Below are positions 1-6,369 of a DNA stretch of 7,597 nucleotides, one piece after another. Position 1 is the first letter of the stretch; each line of letters opens with the position of its first letter. The position numbers and the translations under genes are program-made. The notes under the pieces are model-generated. The model searched no databases. It was not told where the DNA came from and saw only the letters and a list, made by a program, of their open reading frames with translations. This DNA is from Spirochaeta sp. (lineage in GTDB: Bacteria > Spirochaetota > Spirochaetia > DSM-2461). The stretch covers positions 1-7,597 of the forward strand of contig JAUVIY010000119.1 of NCBI GenBank assembly GCA_030592625.1. The letters run 5' to 3'.

Positions 1-329
1 TCGGCATCATCATAGTAGATTGGTGTTTCCGGGGAACAGAATTCACTGATTACCTGACGGCAGGCGCCACAGGGCGGAAGAGGTTCCCAGGCATCCGGAC
101 CCGCGACGGCAATACCCCTGACGTCCTTGTTGCCGCTTGTTATTGCAGAAAAAAGAGCGGTCCTCTCGGCACAGTTTGATAACCCGAATGACCGGTTTTC
201 GACATTGACGCCGGTGATTACAGTACCGTCTGCCATTTGCAGTGCCGCTCCGACGCGAAATTTTGAATAGGGCGCATATGCATTCTCAGCGGCTTTACGA
301 GCTTCATTCATGAGATCTGCAGGATTCAT
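1..329 (-). CDS. cdd: Cytidine deaminase, 3' end cut by window edge
   Basis: Hydrolytically deaminates cytidine and deoxycytidine to uridine and deoxyuridine in cytoplasmic pyrimidine salvage. The 109 residues present begin MNPADLMNEARKAAENAYAP and contain the family's motifs in order: YSKFRVGAAL (21-30), the nucleoside-binding NVEN (42-45), CAERTA (53-58) with zinc ligand Cys53 and proton-shuttle Glu55, and PPCGACRQ (85-92) with zinc ligands Cys87 and Cys90. All catalytic residues are present. The family is usually about 130 residues, so only some 20 C-terminal residues lie beyond position 1. The ATG at 329 is chosen because AAGGAG (338-343) sits 8 bases upstream; an internal Met7 has no such site. 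The gene is transcribed away from the beta-propeller operon and shares an 84-base upstream region with it. Family assignment is essentially certain. Confidence 0.96.
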   Translation of the reverse strand, partial: MNPADLMNEARKAAENAYAPYSKFRVGAALQMADGTVITGVNVENRSFGLSNCAERTALFSAITSGNKDVRGIAVAGPDAWEPLPPCGACRQVISEFCSPETPIYYDDA

Positions 330-337
330 GCCGGTTT

Positions 338-343
338 CTCCTT
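338..343 (-). promoter_or_regulatory. Ribosome binding site of cdd
   Basis: AAGGAG on the minus strand, 8 bases before the ATG at 329. It is the strongest Shine-Dalgarno match in the window and fixes the cdd start. Confidence 0.8.
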
Positions 344-348
344 CGTAT

Positions 349-377
349 TTGACCCCTCATCGGCTATCGTATAGGAT
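349..377 (+). promoter_or_regulatory. Predicted sigma70-type promoter of the propeller/LytM/methyltransferase operon
   Basis: The -35 box TTGACC (349-354, 5 of 6 matches to consensus) is followed after 17 bases by a -10 box TAGGAT (372-377, 4 of 6). Transcription would begin near 384, giving a leader of about 30 bases before the ATG at 414. The promoter lies in the divergent gap between cdd and the operon. A very similar promoter stands in front of the DUF4912 gene (5548-5577). This is read by eye, with no experimental support. Confidence 0.55.
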
Positions 378-392
378 GAAACAACCATCAGT

Positions 393-405
393 AAGGGAGG
401 CCTCC
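393..405 (+). promoter_or_regulatory. Purine-rich ribosome binding site embedded in a perfect palindrome
   Basis: AAGGGAGG (393-400) is the likely Shine-Dalgarno sequence for the ATG at 414, at an unusually long spacing of 13 bases. Its last bases form the left half of a perfect 10-base palindrome, GGAGGCCTCC (396-405). In a single RNA the two halves have no loop between them, so a tight intramolecular hairpin would have to open the central pairs. A role in translation control or protein binding is only a possibility. Confidence 0.45.
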
Positions 406-413
406 GGCCACGT

Positions 414-1463
414 ATGAAACAACGGGGTGTCTTCATCATCGGCTTAATTCTGATAAGTGTTTATTACTTTCTTTTTCCCCGGGGATCCGGCAAGGAACTC
501 ATCCTTACGCCTGACTCCCTGACATCGCTGGAACCCACCGAATCGGCAACCGGTCTTTCACCGGGCCGGACATTGGCGATCAGCAGTGGTAACCGAGCCG
601 GATTTGTCAATGACAATCATGAATTCATAAATTTATATACCTCCGATAGAATGGCCATAGATGACCTTTGGATTGCAGTATCCGGTGATGACGGTTTGGA
701 TTTGTTGGAGCCCGACGGCCGTTTGATTGCCCGAATCCCTGATTCGTCTTTTCCGGTCTCCCGAAATGGTAATCTCTACCTCTACAGAAACGATGCCGGG
801 GTCTTATCGAAGATTGACCCGGTTAGCGGACGCATCATGTGGAGAATGGAATATATCTCACCCGTGACTGTTCTGGACGGACGTCAAGGCAGAACGCTTA
901 TAGGGCTCCTGGATGGACGTGTACAGTTAATCGATGACTCACGGGAAGTGCTTCTGGACTATAGACCCGGCGGAAGCCGAGTGGAAGCTATCTACGGTGG
1001 GGCGCTGTCAAGCGACGGTTCGAAAATCGCCCTGATTACCGGCTTGGATCCTCAGCGGTTCATCCTTCTGGAAGAGCGAAAGAACGGTTTCCGACCGGTA
1101 GCACACCATAATACATCAACGGATTTCCGACGTTCGGTATCCATCTGTTTCGTTCGAGATGACAGTCAGATCCTTTATGAAAGCGACGGTTATGTTACGG
1201 CAGTTAACCTGAATGGATACGAGATTCAACCTATGGAGCTCTCCGGCAGGCTTATCGGATGGTTGGATAACGTTATAACCGAGACCCTGATGCTTCTCGG
1301 TCGAAAAGATGGAGAGGTTATGGTTAAAATGTTATCTCGTCATGATTTAACATTATTTGAGCATAGCCTGCCAATTGATACAACAGGTATGCTCAGGGAC
1401 CGTAATTATGCAATTATAATCAGCAATGACAATCTCGGTGTCCTGGAGTTCACGGTACAATGA
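414..1463 (+). CDS. Membrane-anchored beta-propeller-like protein of unknown function
   Basis: 349 residues. Residues 5-21 (GVFIIGLILISVYYFLF) form one hydrophobic segment after a short positive N-terminus (MKQR), with no lipobox cysteine and no clear signal-peptidase site. It is therefore probably an N-in single-span anchor with the rest outside the cytoplasmic membrane. The remainder is a run of short beta-strand units resembling PQQ/WD40-type propeller blades: LWIAVSGDDGLDLLEPDGRL, GVLSKIDPVSGRIMWRMEY, TLIGLLDGRVQLIDDSREVL, GGALSSDGSKIALITG, QILYESDGYVTAVNLNGYEI. The repeats are degenerate and I see no catalytic motif, so a binding or scaffold role is inferred. It is first in a three-gene operon. 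Its TGA overlaps the ATG of the LytM-like gene by 4 bases, so the two are likely translationally coupled and may act together in the envelope. The propeller fold is probable; the function is unknown. Confidence 0.8.
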   Translation: MKQRGVFIIGLILISVYYFLFPRGSGKELILTPDSLTSLEPTESATGLSPGRTLAISSGNRAGFVNDNHEFINLYTSDRMAIDDLWIAVSGDDGLDLLEPDGRLIARIPDSSFPVSRNGNLYLYRNDAGVLSKIDPVSGRIMWRMEYISPVTVLDGRQGRTLIGLLDGRVQLIDDSREVLLDYRPGGSRVEAIYGGALSSDGSKIALITGLDPQRFILLEERKNGFRPVAHHNTSTDFRRSVSICFVRDDSQILYESDGYVTAVNLNGYEIQPMELSGRLIGWLDNVITETLMLLGRKDGEVMVKMLSRHDLTLFEHSLPIDTTGMLRDRNYAIIISNDNLGVLEFTVQ

Positions 1464-2293
1464 CAGTGAGCCGTCGTATCAGCTTCATGATCATCCCGCT
1501 CATTCTTTTTTCCACTGATGCAGGTGCAAGGGAGTGGCCGGATGAATCGTCAATAGTGCAAGAGCCATTCGGTGCTGCGCAAGGTGATCATTTCAGCCGT
1601 GGTTTATCGTTCCGTTCAGAGGGTCAGCGTATTTCCGCCTGGAGCAATGGTGAAGTAATCTGGATTGCCGAAACGGAGAATCCCCCGGGGACAGTACCGG
1701 GAGAAGGTCTTGTTGTCCTGGAGCATAGCGACGGTTTCAGGTCTTCATACCGCGGCATTGAGCGGAGGCCGGATTTGAAAGATCGTGTCTCCGGCGGTGA
1801 ATGGCTGGGATATGCCGGAAATAATGCCTGGGTATTTGAGATAACGGATGTGGAGCGTTCCCGCATCGTCGATCCAATTTCACTGCTTCCCACCAGGAAG
1901 GATATGTCTTCTGTTTCAATCGGGCAGGTTGAAATGATGAGGGGAAGTAACCGTCTGAATATCAGCGATGGGATGGAACTGAAGCCGGGCCGATGGATCG
2001 TTATCATCAATGATGTGTTTTCTGATAACAGTCGGGCTATTCCCGTGGAAATCTCCCTTTTCTGGGTTGGAGAACGAATAGGGAGTTTACGTTTCGATGC
2101 AATAGCTGAAACCGACGAAGGTATTGTCATGGAAATCCCGGATCCAAGGTCGTACGAATTTATATATAATTCCAATGGGCAGGTATTGTTCCGGGATGTT
2201 CTTCTGAATACCGGTAAAGGAACCCTGGAGTTGAGAATGCGGGATGAAACCGGTCGGGTTATCACCAGTTCATGGAGTCTCTCGGTTCGATGA
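1460..2293 (+). CDS. Secreted degenerate M23/LytM-fold protein, probably non-catalytic
   Basis: 277 residues. The N-terminus (MTVSRR, a hydrophobic core about 8-18, then DAGA|REWP) reads as a signal peptide cleaved near residue 23. Residues 35-145 follow the M23 peptidase layout: RGLSFRSEGQRISAWSNGEV (47-66) matches the family's H-x-G-x-D strand and the A-x-G-x-V turn; VVLEHSDGFRSSYRGI (85-100) matches the central strand pair; VSGGEWLGYAGNNAWVFEI (110-128) matches the G-x-x-I-G and H-x-H-x-E segments; and VDPISLLP (137-144) matches the usual end. In this alignment the zinc and catalytic positions are replaced (Ser46, Ser50, Gly99, Ala123, Val125), while His89 and Glu127 remain. I infer a peptidoglycan-binding or amidase-activating role, as for EnvC/NlpD-type LytM factors, rather than hydrolysis. 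Residues 150-277 form a separate beta-rich, Ig-like tail. The start is fixed by a 4-base ATGA overlap with the preceding gene and by GGAG at 1445-1448. Confidence 0.8.
   Translation: MTVSRRISFMIIPLILFSTDAGAREWPDESSIVQEPFGAAQGDHFSRGLSFRSEGQRISAWSNGEVIWIAETENPPGTVPGEGLVVLEHSDGFRSSYRGIERRPDLKDRVSGGEWLGYAGNNAWVFEITDVERSRIVDPISLLPTRKDMSSVSIGQVEMMRGSNRLNISDGMELKPGRWIVIINDVFSDNSRAIPVEISLFWVGERIGSLRFDAIAETDEGIVMEIPDPRSYEFIYNSNGQVLFRDVLLNTGKGTLELRMRDETGRVITSSWSLSVR
2274..2277 (+). promoter_or_regulatory. Ribosome binding site that decides the methyltransferase start
   Basis: GGAG lies 12 bases before the ATG at 2290. The in-frame ATG at 2272 lies upstream of this site and has no purine-rich sequence of its own, which favours 2290. 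Confidence 0.5.
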
Positions 2294-3138
2294 AGACATT
2301 TTCGAAAGTTCCTGTCGCCGGCGAAGACTCCCGGGTTATCAGCTGTCCTGTCTGTGGCGGCGGGGAATTCCGGAGTAAATGGGAAATTGAAGGTGCCTCT
2401 TTCGTTTCCTGCCGGGTTTGCAGCCTTATAATTCAAAATCCTCAGCCAGTCCGTAATGCCCTGGCCGATCGATATGACGCAGAATATTTCACCTATGAGA
2501 TAGAGAATGAAGAATCCTTTTTCACTCTGATGATGCTGGGACTGAAGGATGCGGGATTCTTCAAGAATATCGTTCCGACATTACCGGAAGAACGGCGAAT
2601 CCTCGACGTTGGTTGTGCGACCGGTCGGTTACTTCAGCATTTCAAACAGGCAGGCTGGGAAACTGCAGGTGTCGAACTCTGCCGTGAATCCGTCGAATAT
2701 GGTAACAGGGAATACGGTGTTAATATCAAGGAGGCGTCGATGGAAGAAGCCGGATTCACAGATGCCCGATTTTCTGTAGTCCACGCCTCCCATCTTATCG
2801 AGCATGTGGACGATCCGGCCGCTTTCACCGATGAAGTGGCCAGGCTGCTTTTACCTGGCGGTGTGTTCATTTGTGTCACACCTTCTTCGGACGGTATGCA
2901 GGCAAAACTCTTCGGGGCCGCCTGGCGCTCAGCAATACCGGATCATGTCTCTCTGTTCAACAAGCGAACCTTATCGAGGCTTCTGGGTAATTCAGGGTTG
3001 GAAGTGGAGACCATACGGACCTGGGGAGGTCTGGGTGTCGGTATATCTCCGGCCTGGTTGAAAAAGCCCATCGACAAGCTGGCTAAAATGTGGAATTTCG
3101 GTGATGTTGTACTGATGGTGGCCCGTAAACCGCGATAA
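2290..3138 (+). CDS. Class I SAM-dependent methyltransferase with N-terminal zinc knuckle
   Basis: 282 residues, cytoplasmic. Two CxxC pairs near the N-terminus (Cys19/Cys22 in CPVCGGGEF and Cys41/Cys44 in CRVCSLIIQNP) form a probable zinc knuckle, common in methyltransferases of the Methyltransf_11/23 type. The Rossmann core follows: SAM-binding motif I ILDVGCATG (104-112), the acidic end of strand 2 at GVEL (127-130), the post-motif segment VVHASHLIEHVDDP (163-176), and LLPGGVFICVTPSS (187-200). The C-terminal part contains IPDHVSLFNKRTLSRLL (216-232), typical of this group and often seen in sugar, lipid or polyketide methyltransferases. The substrate cannot be told from sequence. The start at 2290 gives a 4-base ATGA overlap with the LytM-like gene and has GGAG upstream; starting at 2272 would add MESLGS. 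It is the last gene of the operon, and its stop faces the GH57/DUF3536 gene across 5 bases. Confidence 0.9.
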   Translation: MKTFSKVPVAGEDSRVISCPVCGGGEFRSKWEIEGASFVSCRVCSLIIQNPQPVRNALADRYDAEYFTYEIENEESFFTLMMLGLKDAGFFKNIVPTLPEERRILDVGCATGRLLQHFKQAGWETAGVELCRESVEYGNREYGVNIKEASMEEAGFTDARFSVVHASHLIEHVDDPAAFTDEVARLLLPGGVFICVTPSSDGMQAKLFGAAWRSAIPDHVSLFNKRTLSRLLGNSGLEVETIRTWGGLGVGISPAWLKKPIDKLAKMWNFGDVVLMVARKPR

Positions 3139-3143
3139 TGAAG

Positions 3144-5504
3144 TCAGATGAAACGTTTCGGATTGATATTCACAAGTCTGGCCAGATCGATCAGATCCTC
3201 GTCGCTGGGGCATTTACCTTCAACTATATCCGAATCTTCATCACGATGGAATCTCTCTTCAAGCAGCTTGTAAACGGCATTCTGAACTGTTGGTTTCAAT
3301 GGGTGCAAACCATGAAGTTGAATTATCTCAAGAAACTTCACAAGTTGCTCAAGGATCTGACGGTCGCTATGAAGCTGTAGATTGCCGGCGATCCGGGATA
3401 CGAGTTTCCCTGAGAGGTTTTCAAGTGATCCGGCGTTGGTATCGACGCCGTTACATTCACAATGAGTGAGAATCTCATCCATGGATTCCAGCAGTTTCGG
3501 CCAGTTTTCAGCCGGTAATCTCTCCAGTTGATCCAGAATCAGAAGGGGGCCGTAATGAAGTGAAAGTTCCAGGCTTTGCCAACCTGATGCACCGAAGGGG
3601 AGGTTCAGTGCCTGAACAATCATCAGGTCCAGAAGTCGTTCAGGAGCCCTGGATCCCAGAAAACCCTTAAGGTCCGTCTCAGATTCATTGAGCAGGGTTT
3701 TCTGAATCTCCATACGTAACGCAGTCGGCATGGCTCGGATGGGGACCGATATCCATTTTGGATCTATGAATATATCGATTGAGGGACAGAAAAGCCTTCT
3801 GTCGATAAGGGACCGAAATTTAAATTGATACCGGCGAAGAGTGGATCGTTCAATATATGAAATTTCACCTTCCAGCTTCAGTTTTTCCTTCTCGGTCCCG
3901 GCAACCCTTCGTGTGATGCCCTGCCCCTCCCAGATTCCCCAACGGGTTTCATCCAGCCCAGGCAGATTGTAGAGGTGTCTCCAGAAGAAGAGGGAGGCTG
4001 CTATGGCTTCCGACGGAATCTTCGGGACAATCATCCCTCTCAGCAGGTCTGAGCCGTTTCCCATGCTGCTGAGATTGCTCTGGACTTTGGATAACAGGGT
4101 GCTCAGAAGTTCAGTCAGCTTCACTGTGCCTTCAGAATCGATCAATTCCGCCGCCCGGTATGCGTAACTTATGTTTTGTACAGGTTCTATCCCGGATAAT
4201 TCGGAGAAAAACCAGCCGCAGGAGGTATACATGAACTGCAGGAATTTGGCTCCCTCCAGCATGATACACAGCTCCTGCTCAGCCAACGATGTTGTTCCCT
4301 CACCGAGAAATCTCCTCGCGAAGGCACGGTGATCTTCCGCTCCGGAGAGAACTTGCCCATATGAATCGAGAACTTCTCTGGCATCCTTACCTGTCAGGGC
4401 TTCAACCTTTCCTGTCCAAACAGGTTCAGCTTTCATACGCAGTCCGTCGAAGGCCTCCCTCAACGGAGATCTCCAGGTCTGATTCCAGTTTTCTTCACCT
4501 CCTGTGGAACAGCCGCAGTCTCTCATCCATCGGCCCACACCGTGAACACAGCTCCATGACGTACCTCTCTGCTCATCGCCGGATCGGAGCTTCGCCTCCA
4601 GAACAGGCGGATTAGCATCAAGATATGCAGCATAGTTGGTGAAGAGGAGATCCGAATCGGATCCGAGATGGTCAATAAGAGCGGACAGACACATATCACC
4701 GAAAGGTTCATGATGACCGTAAATCTCCCCGTCGGTTGCGATAGATACCATGGTGGTATCTGACTGGTTCAAAGCTTCACGAAGAGCTTCCTCGAATCCC
4801 TCGCGGGATCTCAGCAGATGTCCAAAGGAAATACCCGAAGCGAGATCCGGATTGTAGAAGAACACCGCGATGCGTCCTCCCGGTCTGTCGATGTAAAATG
4901 GCCTATCGGAAGGAGCCGGCTTGTCATTGAGAGCTTTCCACTCTCCTTTATTGTTTCTAAGCGAATGGGCCTGCCAGGGAGATAGAATGATATATTTCAT
5001 GCCTTCATTGATGAGTTTGTCGATTACGCTCTCATTCACGGCACACTCGGGGAGCCACATACCGTCGGCATCACGCTTGAAACGGTGTGAGAAATCAGTA
5101 AGACCCCATCGTATCTGGGTCAGGGCATCTTTCGGCTCATCCAGGGGAAGTATGGTGTGGTTATATCCCTGTGCGAGTGCATTGCCGTATCCAAGGCGTT
5201 CGATACTTTCACGGTCGGCATCCAGTATGCGCTGATAAATGTTCGGCGCTTCACTTTCCATCCAGGACAGCAGGGTGGGGCCGAAATTGAAGGAGAGATA
5301 TCTATAGTTATTCAGGATTGATAGGATAGCTCCATCACTGTCGAGAATGCGGCTGGAACTGCATGCTGCATAGCATTCGGCGGTTATCCGGCGGTTCCAG
5401 TCGGAATATGGTGCTGCTGAATCCTGATGTTCGATCAGTCCTGACCAGGGATCTTCCCTGGGTGGTTGGTAGAAATGTCCGTGGAGAATTACATATTTCT
5501 TCAT
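3144..5504 (-). CDS. Glycoside hydrolase family 57 protein with DUF3536 C-terminus
   Basis: 786 residues, no signal peptide, so probably cytoplasmic. The N-terminal half is a GH57 (beta/alpha)7-barrel: region 1 is LHGHFYQPPREDPW (7-20) with His8 and His10; GYNHTILPL (113-121) fits region 2; MWLPECAV (149-156) carries the predicted nucleophile Glu153; and SIATDGEIYGHHEPFGD (254-270) carries the predicted acid/base Asp258. A segment at 315-336 (TSWSCV, GVGRW, DCGCSTGG) with Cys319, Cys330 and Cys332 is typical of this subgroup as I recall it. Roughly residues 490-786 are the mostly helical DUF3536 region. GH57 enzymes act on alpha-glucans with retention of configuration (amylase, 4-alpha-glucanotransferase, branching); the activity of the DUF3536 subgroup is not established to my knowledge. 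The ATG at 5504 matches the family's usual short N-terminus, although only a weak AAAGG lies 14 bases upstream. It diverges from the DUF4912/branching-enzyme operon, which suggests a shared role in glucan metabolism. Confidence 0.9.
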   Translation of the reverse strand: MKKYVILHGHFYQPPREDPWSGLIEHQDSAAPYSDWNRRITAECYAACSSSRILDSDGAILSILNNYRYLSFNFGPTLLSWMESEAPNIYQRILDADRESIERLGYGNALAQGYNHTILPLDEPKDALTQIRWGLTDFSHRFKRDADGMWLPECAVNESVIDKLINEGMKYIILSPWQAHSLRNNKGEWKALNDKPAPSDRPFYIDRPGGRIAVFFYNPDLASGISFGHLLRSREGFEEALREALNQSDTTMVSIATDGEIYGHHEPFGDMCLSALIDHLGSDSDLLFTNYAAYLDANPPVLEAKLRSGDEQRGTSWSCVHGVGRWMRDCGCSTGGEENWNQTWRSPLREAFDGLRMKAEPVWTGKVEALTGKDAREVLDSYGQVLSGAEDHRAFARRFLGEGTTSLAEQELCIMLEGAKFLQFMYTSCGWFFSELSGIEPVQNISYAYRAAELIDSEGTVKLTELLSTLLSKVQSNLSSMGNGSDLLRGMIVPKIPSEAIAASLFFWRHLYNLPGLDETRWGIWEGQGITRRVAGTEKEKLKLEGEISYIERSTLRRYQFKFRSLIDRRLFCPSIDIFIDPKWISVPIRAMPTALRMEIQKTLLNESETDLKGFLGSRAPERLLDLMIVQALNLPFGASGWQSLELSLHYGPLLILDQLERLPAENWPKLLESMDEILTHCECNGVDTNAGSLENLSGKLVSRIAGNLQLHSDRQILEQLVKFLEIIQLHGLHPLKPTVQNAVYKLLEERFHRDEDSDIVEGKCPSDEDLIDLARLVNINPKRFI

Positions 5505-5547
5505 CTTTAGTGATATTACCTTTCGTGTGGGTCAGGGCTCCCGCCTA

Positions 5548-5577
5548 TTGACACTATATCTGTAAGTTTCCTAGGAT
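5548..5577 (+). promoter_or_regulatory. Predicted sigma70-type promoter of the DUF4912/branching-enzyme operon
   Basis: A perfect -35 box TTGACA (5548-5553) is followed after 18 bases by a -10 box TAGGAT (5572-5577). Transcription would start near 5584, giving a leader of about 43 bases before the ATG at 5627. The -10 hexamer is identical to that of the promoter at 349-377. Confidence 0.6.
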
Positions 5578-5582
5578 GCCTC
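5553..5582 (-). promoter_or_regulatory. Possible promoter of the GH57/DUF3536 gene
   Basis: On the minus strand TATAGT (5558-5553, 5 of 6 matches) could be a -10 box, with a poor -35 (GAGGCA, 5582-5577) 18 bases upstream. It would start transcription near 5546. It overlaps the opposite-strand promoter almost completely, so the two could compete for polymerase. The -35 is weak and the call is tentative. Confidence 0.3.
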
Positions 5583-5617
5583 CAACCCGTCAATCCTGAC
5601 TGTGCTTGTCGCCTTGC

Positions 5618-5621
5618 GGAG
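5618..5621 (+). promoter_or_regulatory. Ribosome binding site of the DUF4912 gene
   Basis: GGAG lies 5 bases before the ATG at 5627. It supports that ATG over an in-frame TTG at 5606, which would place this site inside the coding sequence and add seven residues (MSPCGVL). Confidence 0.65.
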
Positions 5622-5626
5622 TATTA

Positions 5627-6364
5627 ATGACAAAAGACAGGCTTCGATCCCTGAGTTACAACGAACTATCCCATATCGCCGATAAGGGAAATATCAGTGT
5701 CCTGCAGGATATGGACAAGGAATCTCTGATTTCCGTGATTTTTGAAGCTCTTGAAGAAGAGCGTCTCGATCGTGAAGGAAACAACAATCTCACGATACAG
5801 ATTGAAGCAAAGAAATACGCTGTCAGCCAGGATCAGGAATTGTTTCTTGAATTCGGGGATAATGTCGAACTTCCCGATAGATATCAGGAAACCCGTCTGG
5901 TATTGATGCTGCGAGACCCCTCGTGGGTTTATTGCTACTGGGATATCGAAGATCGGGTCCTGGATGAGCTGAAAGAGAACAGCGATTATTCCGGACTGAT
6001 TTTGAGAGTGACAGAACTGGCCGCTTCGGACTGGGGCAAGGATTCTTTCGTCGACTGGTTCGATATCCCCATCCAGTTCGATGATTTGCGCCGTTATATC
6101 AACTTGCCGAGCGAAGATACGTTCTACGGTGTTGAAATATACGCCCTGCTGGGTGAAAAAGAAGCGCTGATTGTCCGATCCAATATTGTCGAGAGTTCCC
6201 GCGATTATATCACACCGTATCCAGAGAAAGAAAATACCAATCGAGATCTTCTGATAGAACTATCCGGTTCTTCGACGGATGTCGGATCATTTCCCGGGGC
6301 CGATTTTCCTGATACCGACAATCCTCAACGCATCTTAACGATTACAGGTGAAGTGGAGAGCTGA
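5627..6364 (+). CDS. DUF4912 protein with Rho_N/SAP-like N-terminus
   Basis: 245 residues, acidic, no signal peptide or membrane segment. Residues 4-44 (DRLRSLSYNELSHIADKGNI, then LQDMDKESLISVIFEALEE) look like a small helix-extended-loop-helix module of the Rho_N/SAP type, which in other proteins binds nucleic acid. Residues 88-195 are the DUF4912 core, with ETRLVLMLRDPSWVYCYWDI (88-107) containing the aromatic W-V-Y-C-Y-W strand typical of this family, then DWFDIPIQFDD (143-153) and FYGVEIYALLG (166-176). The pattern is a beta-sandwich reminiscent of carbohydrate-binding or Ig-like domains, but this is an impression. The last 45 residues look disordered. Its TGA is followed by an in-frame TAA and then, 5 bases after the TGA, by the branching-enzyme gene. 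A role as a glucan-binding accessory or regulator of the branching enzyme is inferred from this linkage only. Confidence 0.87.
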   Translation: MTKDRLRSLSYNELSHIADKGNISVLQDMDKESLISVIFEALEEERLDREGNNNLTIQIEAKKYAVSQDQELFLEFGDNVELPDRYQETRLVLMLRDPSWVYCYWDIEDRVLDELKENSDYSGLILRVTELAASDWGKDSFVDWFDIPIQFDDLRRYINLPSEDTFYGVEIYALLGEKEALIVRSNIVESSRDYITPYPEKENTNRDLLIELSGSSTDVGSFPGADFPDTDNPQRILTITGEVES

Positions 6365-6369
6365 TAAGC

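Noticed and set aside
376..417. A 13-codon leader peptide (MKQPSVREASGHV) ending on the ATG of the propeller gene.
   Set aside because: It has no good ribosome binding site, its ATG overlaps the predicted -10 box and would lie upstream of the transcript start, and its composition shows no attenuator-like codon run. It is kept only as part of a finding.
1624..2436. Long open frame of 270 codons on the minus strand, opposite the LytM-like gene.
   Set aside because: It lies opposite a coupled gene with a clear signal peptide and fold, has no Shine-Dalgarno site that I could see, and its translation is low-complexity Ser/Arg/Pro-rich without a recognisable domain. It is a by-product of codon use on the other strand.
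3138..3380. Open frame of 80 codons on the plus strand directly after the methyltransferase.
   Set aside because: It lies entirely opposite the C-terminus of the GH57/DUF3536 gene, has no recognisable motif, and begins where a plus-strand frame merely reads on past the methyltransferase stop.
4743..4761. Perfect inverted repeat with 8-base arms and a 3-base loop (AGATACCA / TGGTATCT).
   Set aside because: It lies inside the GH57/DUF3536 coding sequence, encoding residues just before the TDGE motif, far from any gene end and with no U-run. One such repeat is expected by chance in a window of this size.
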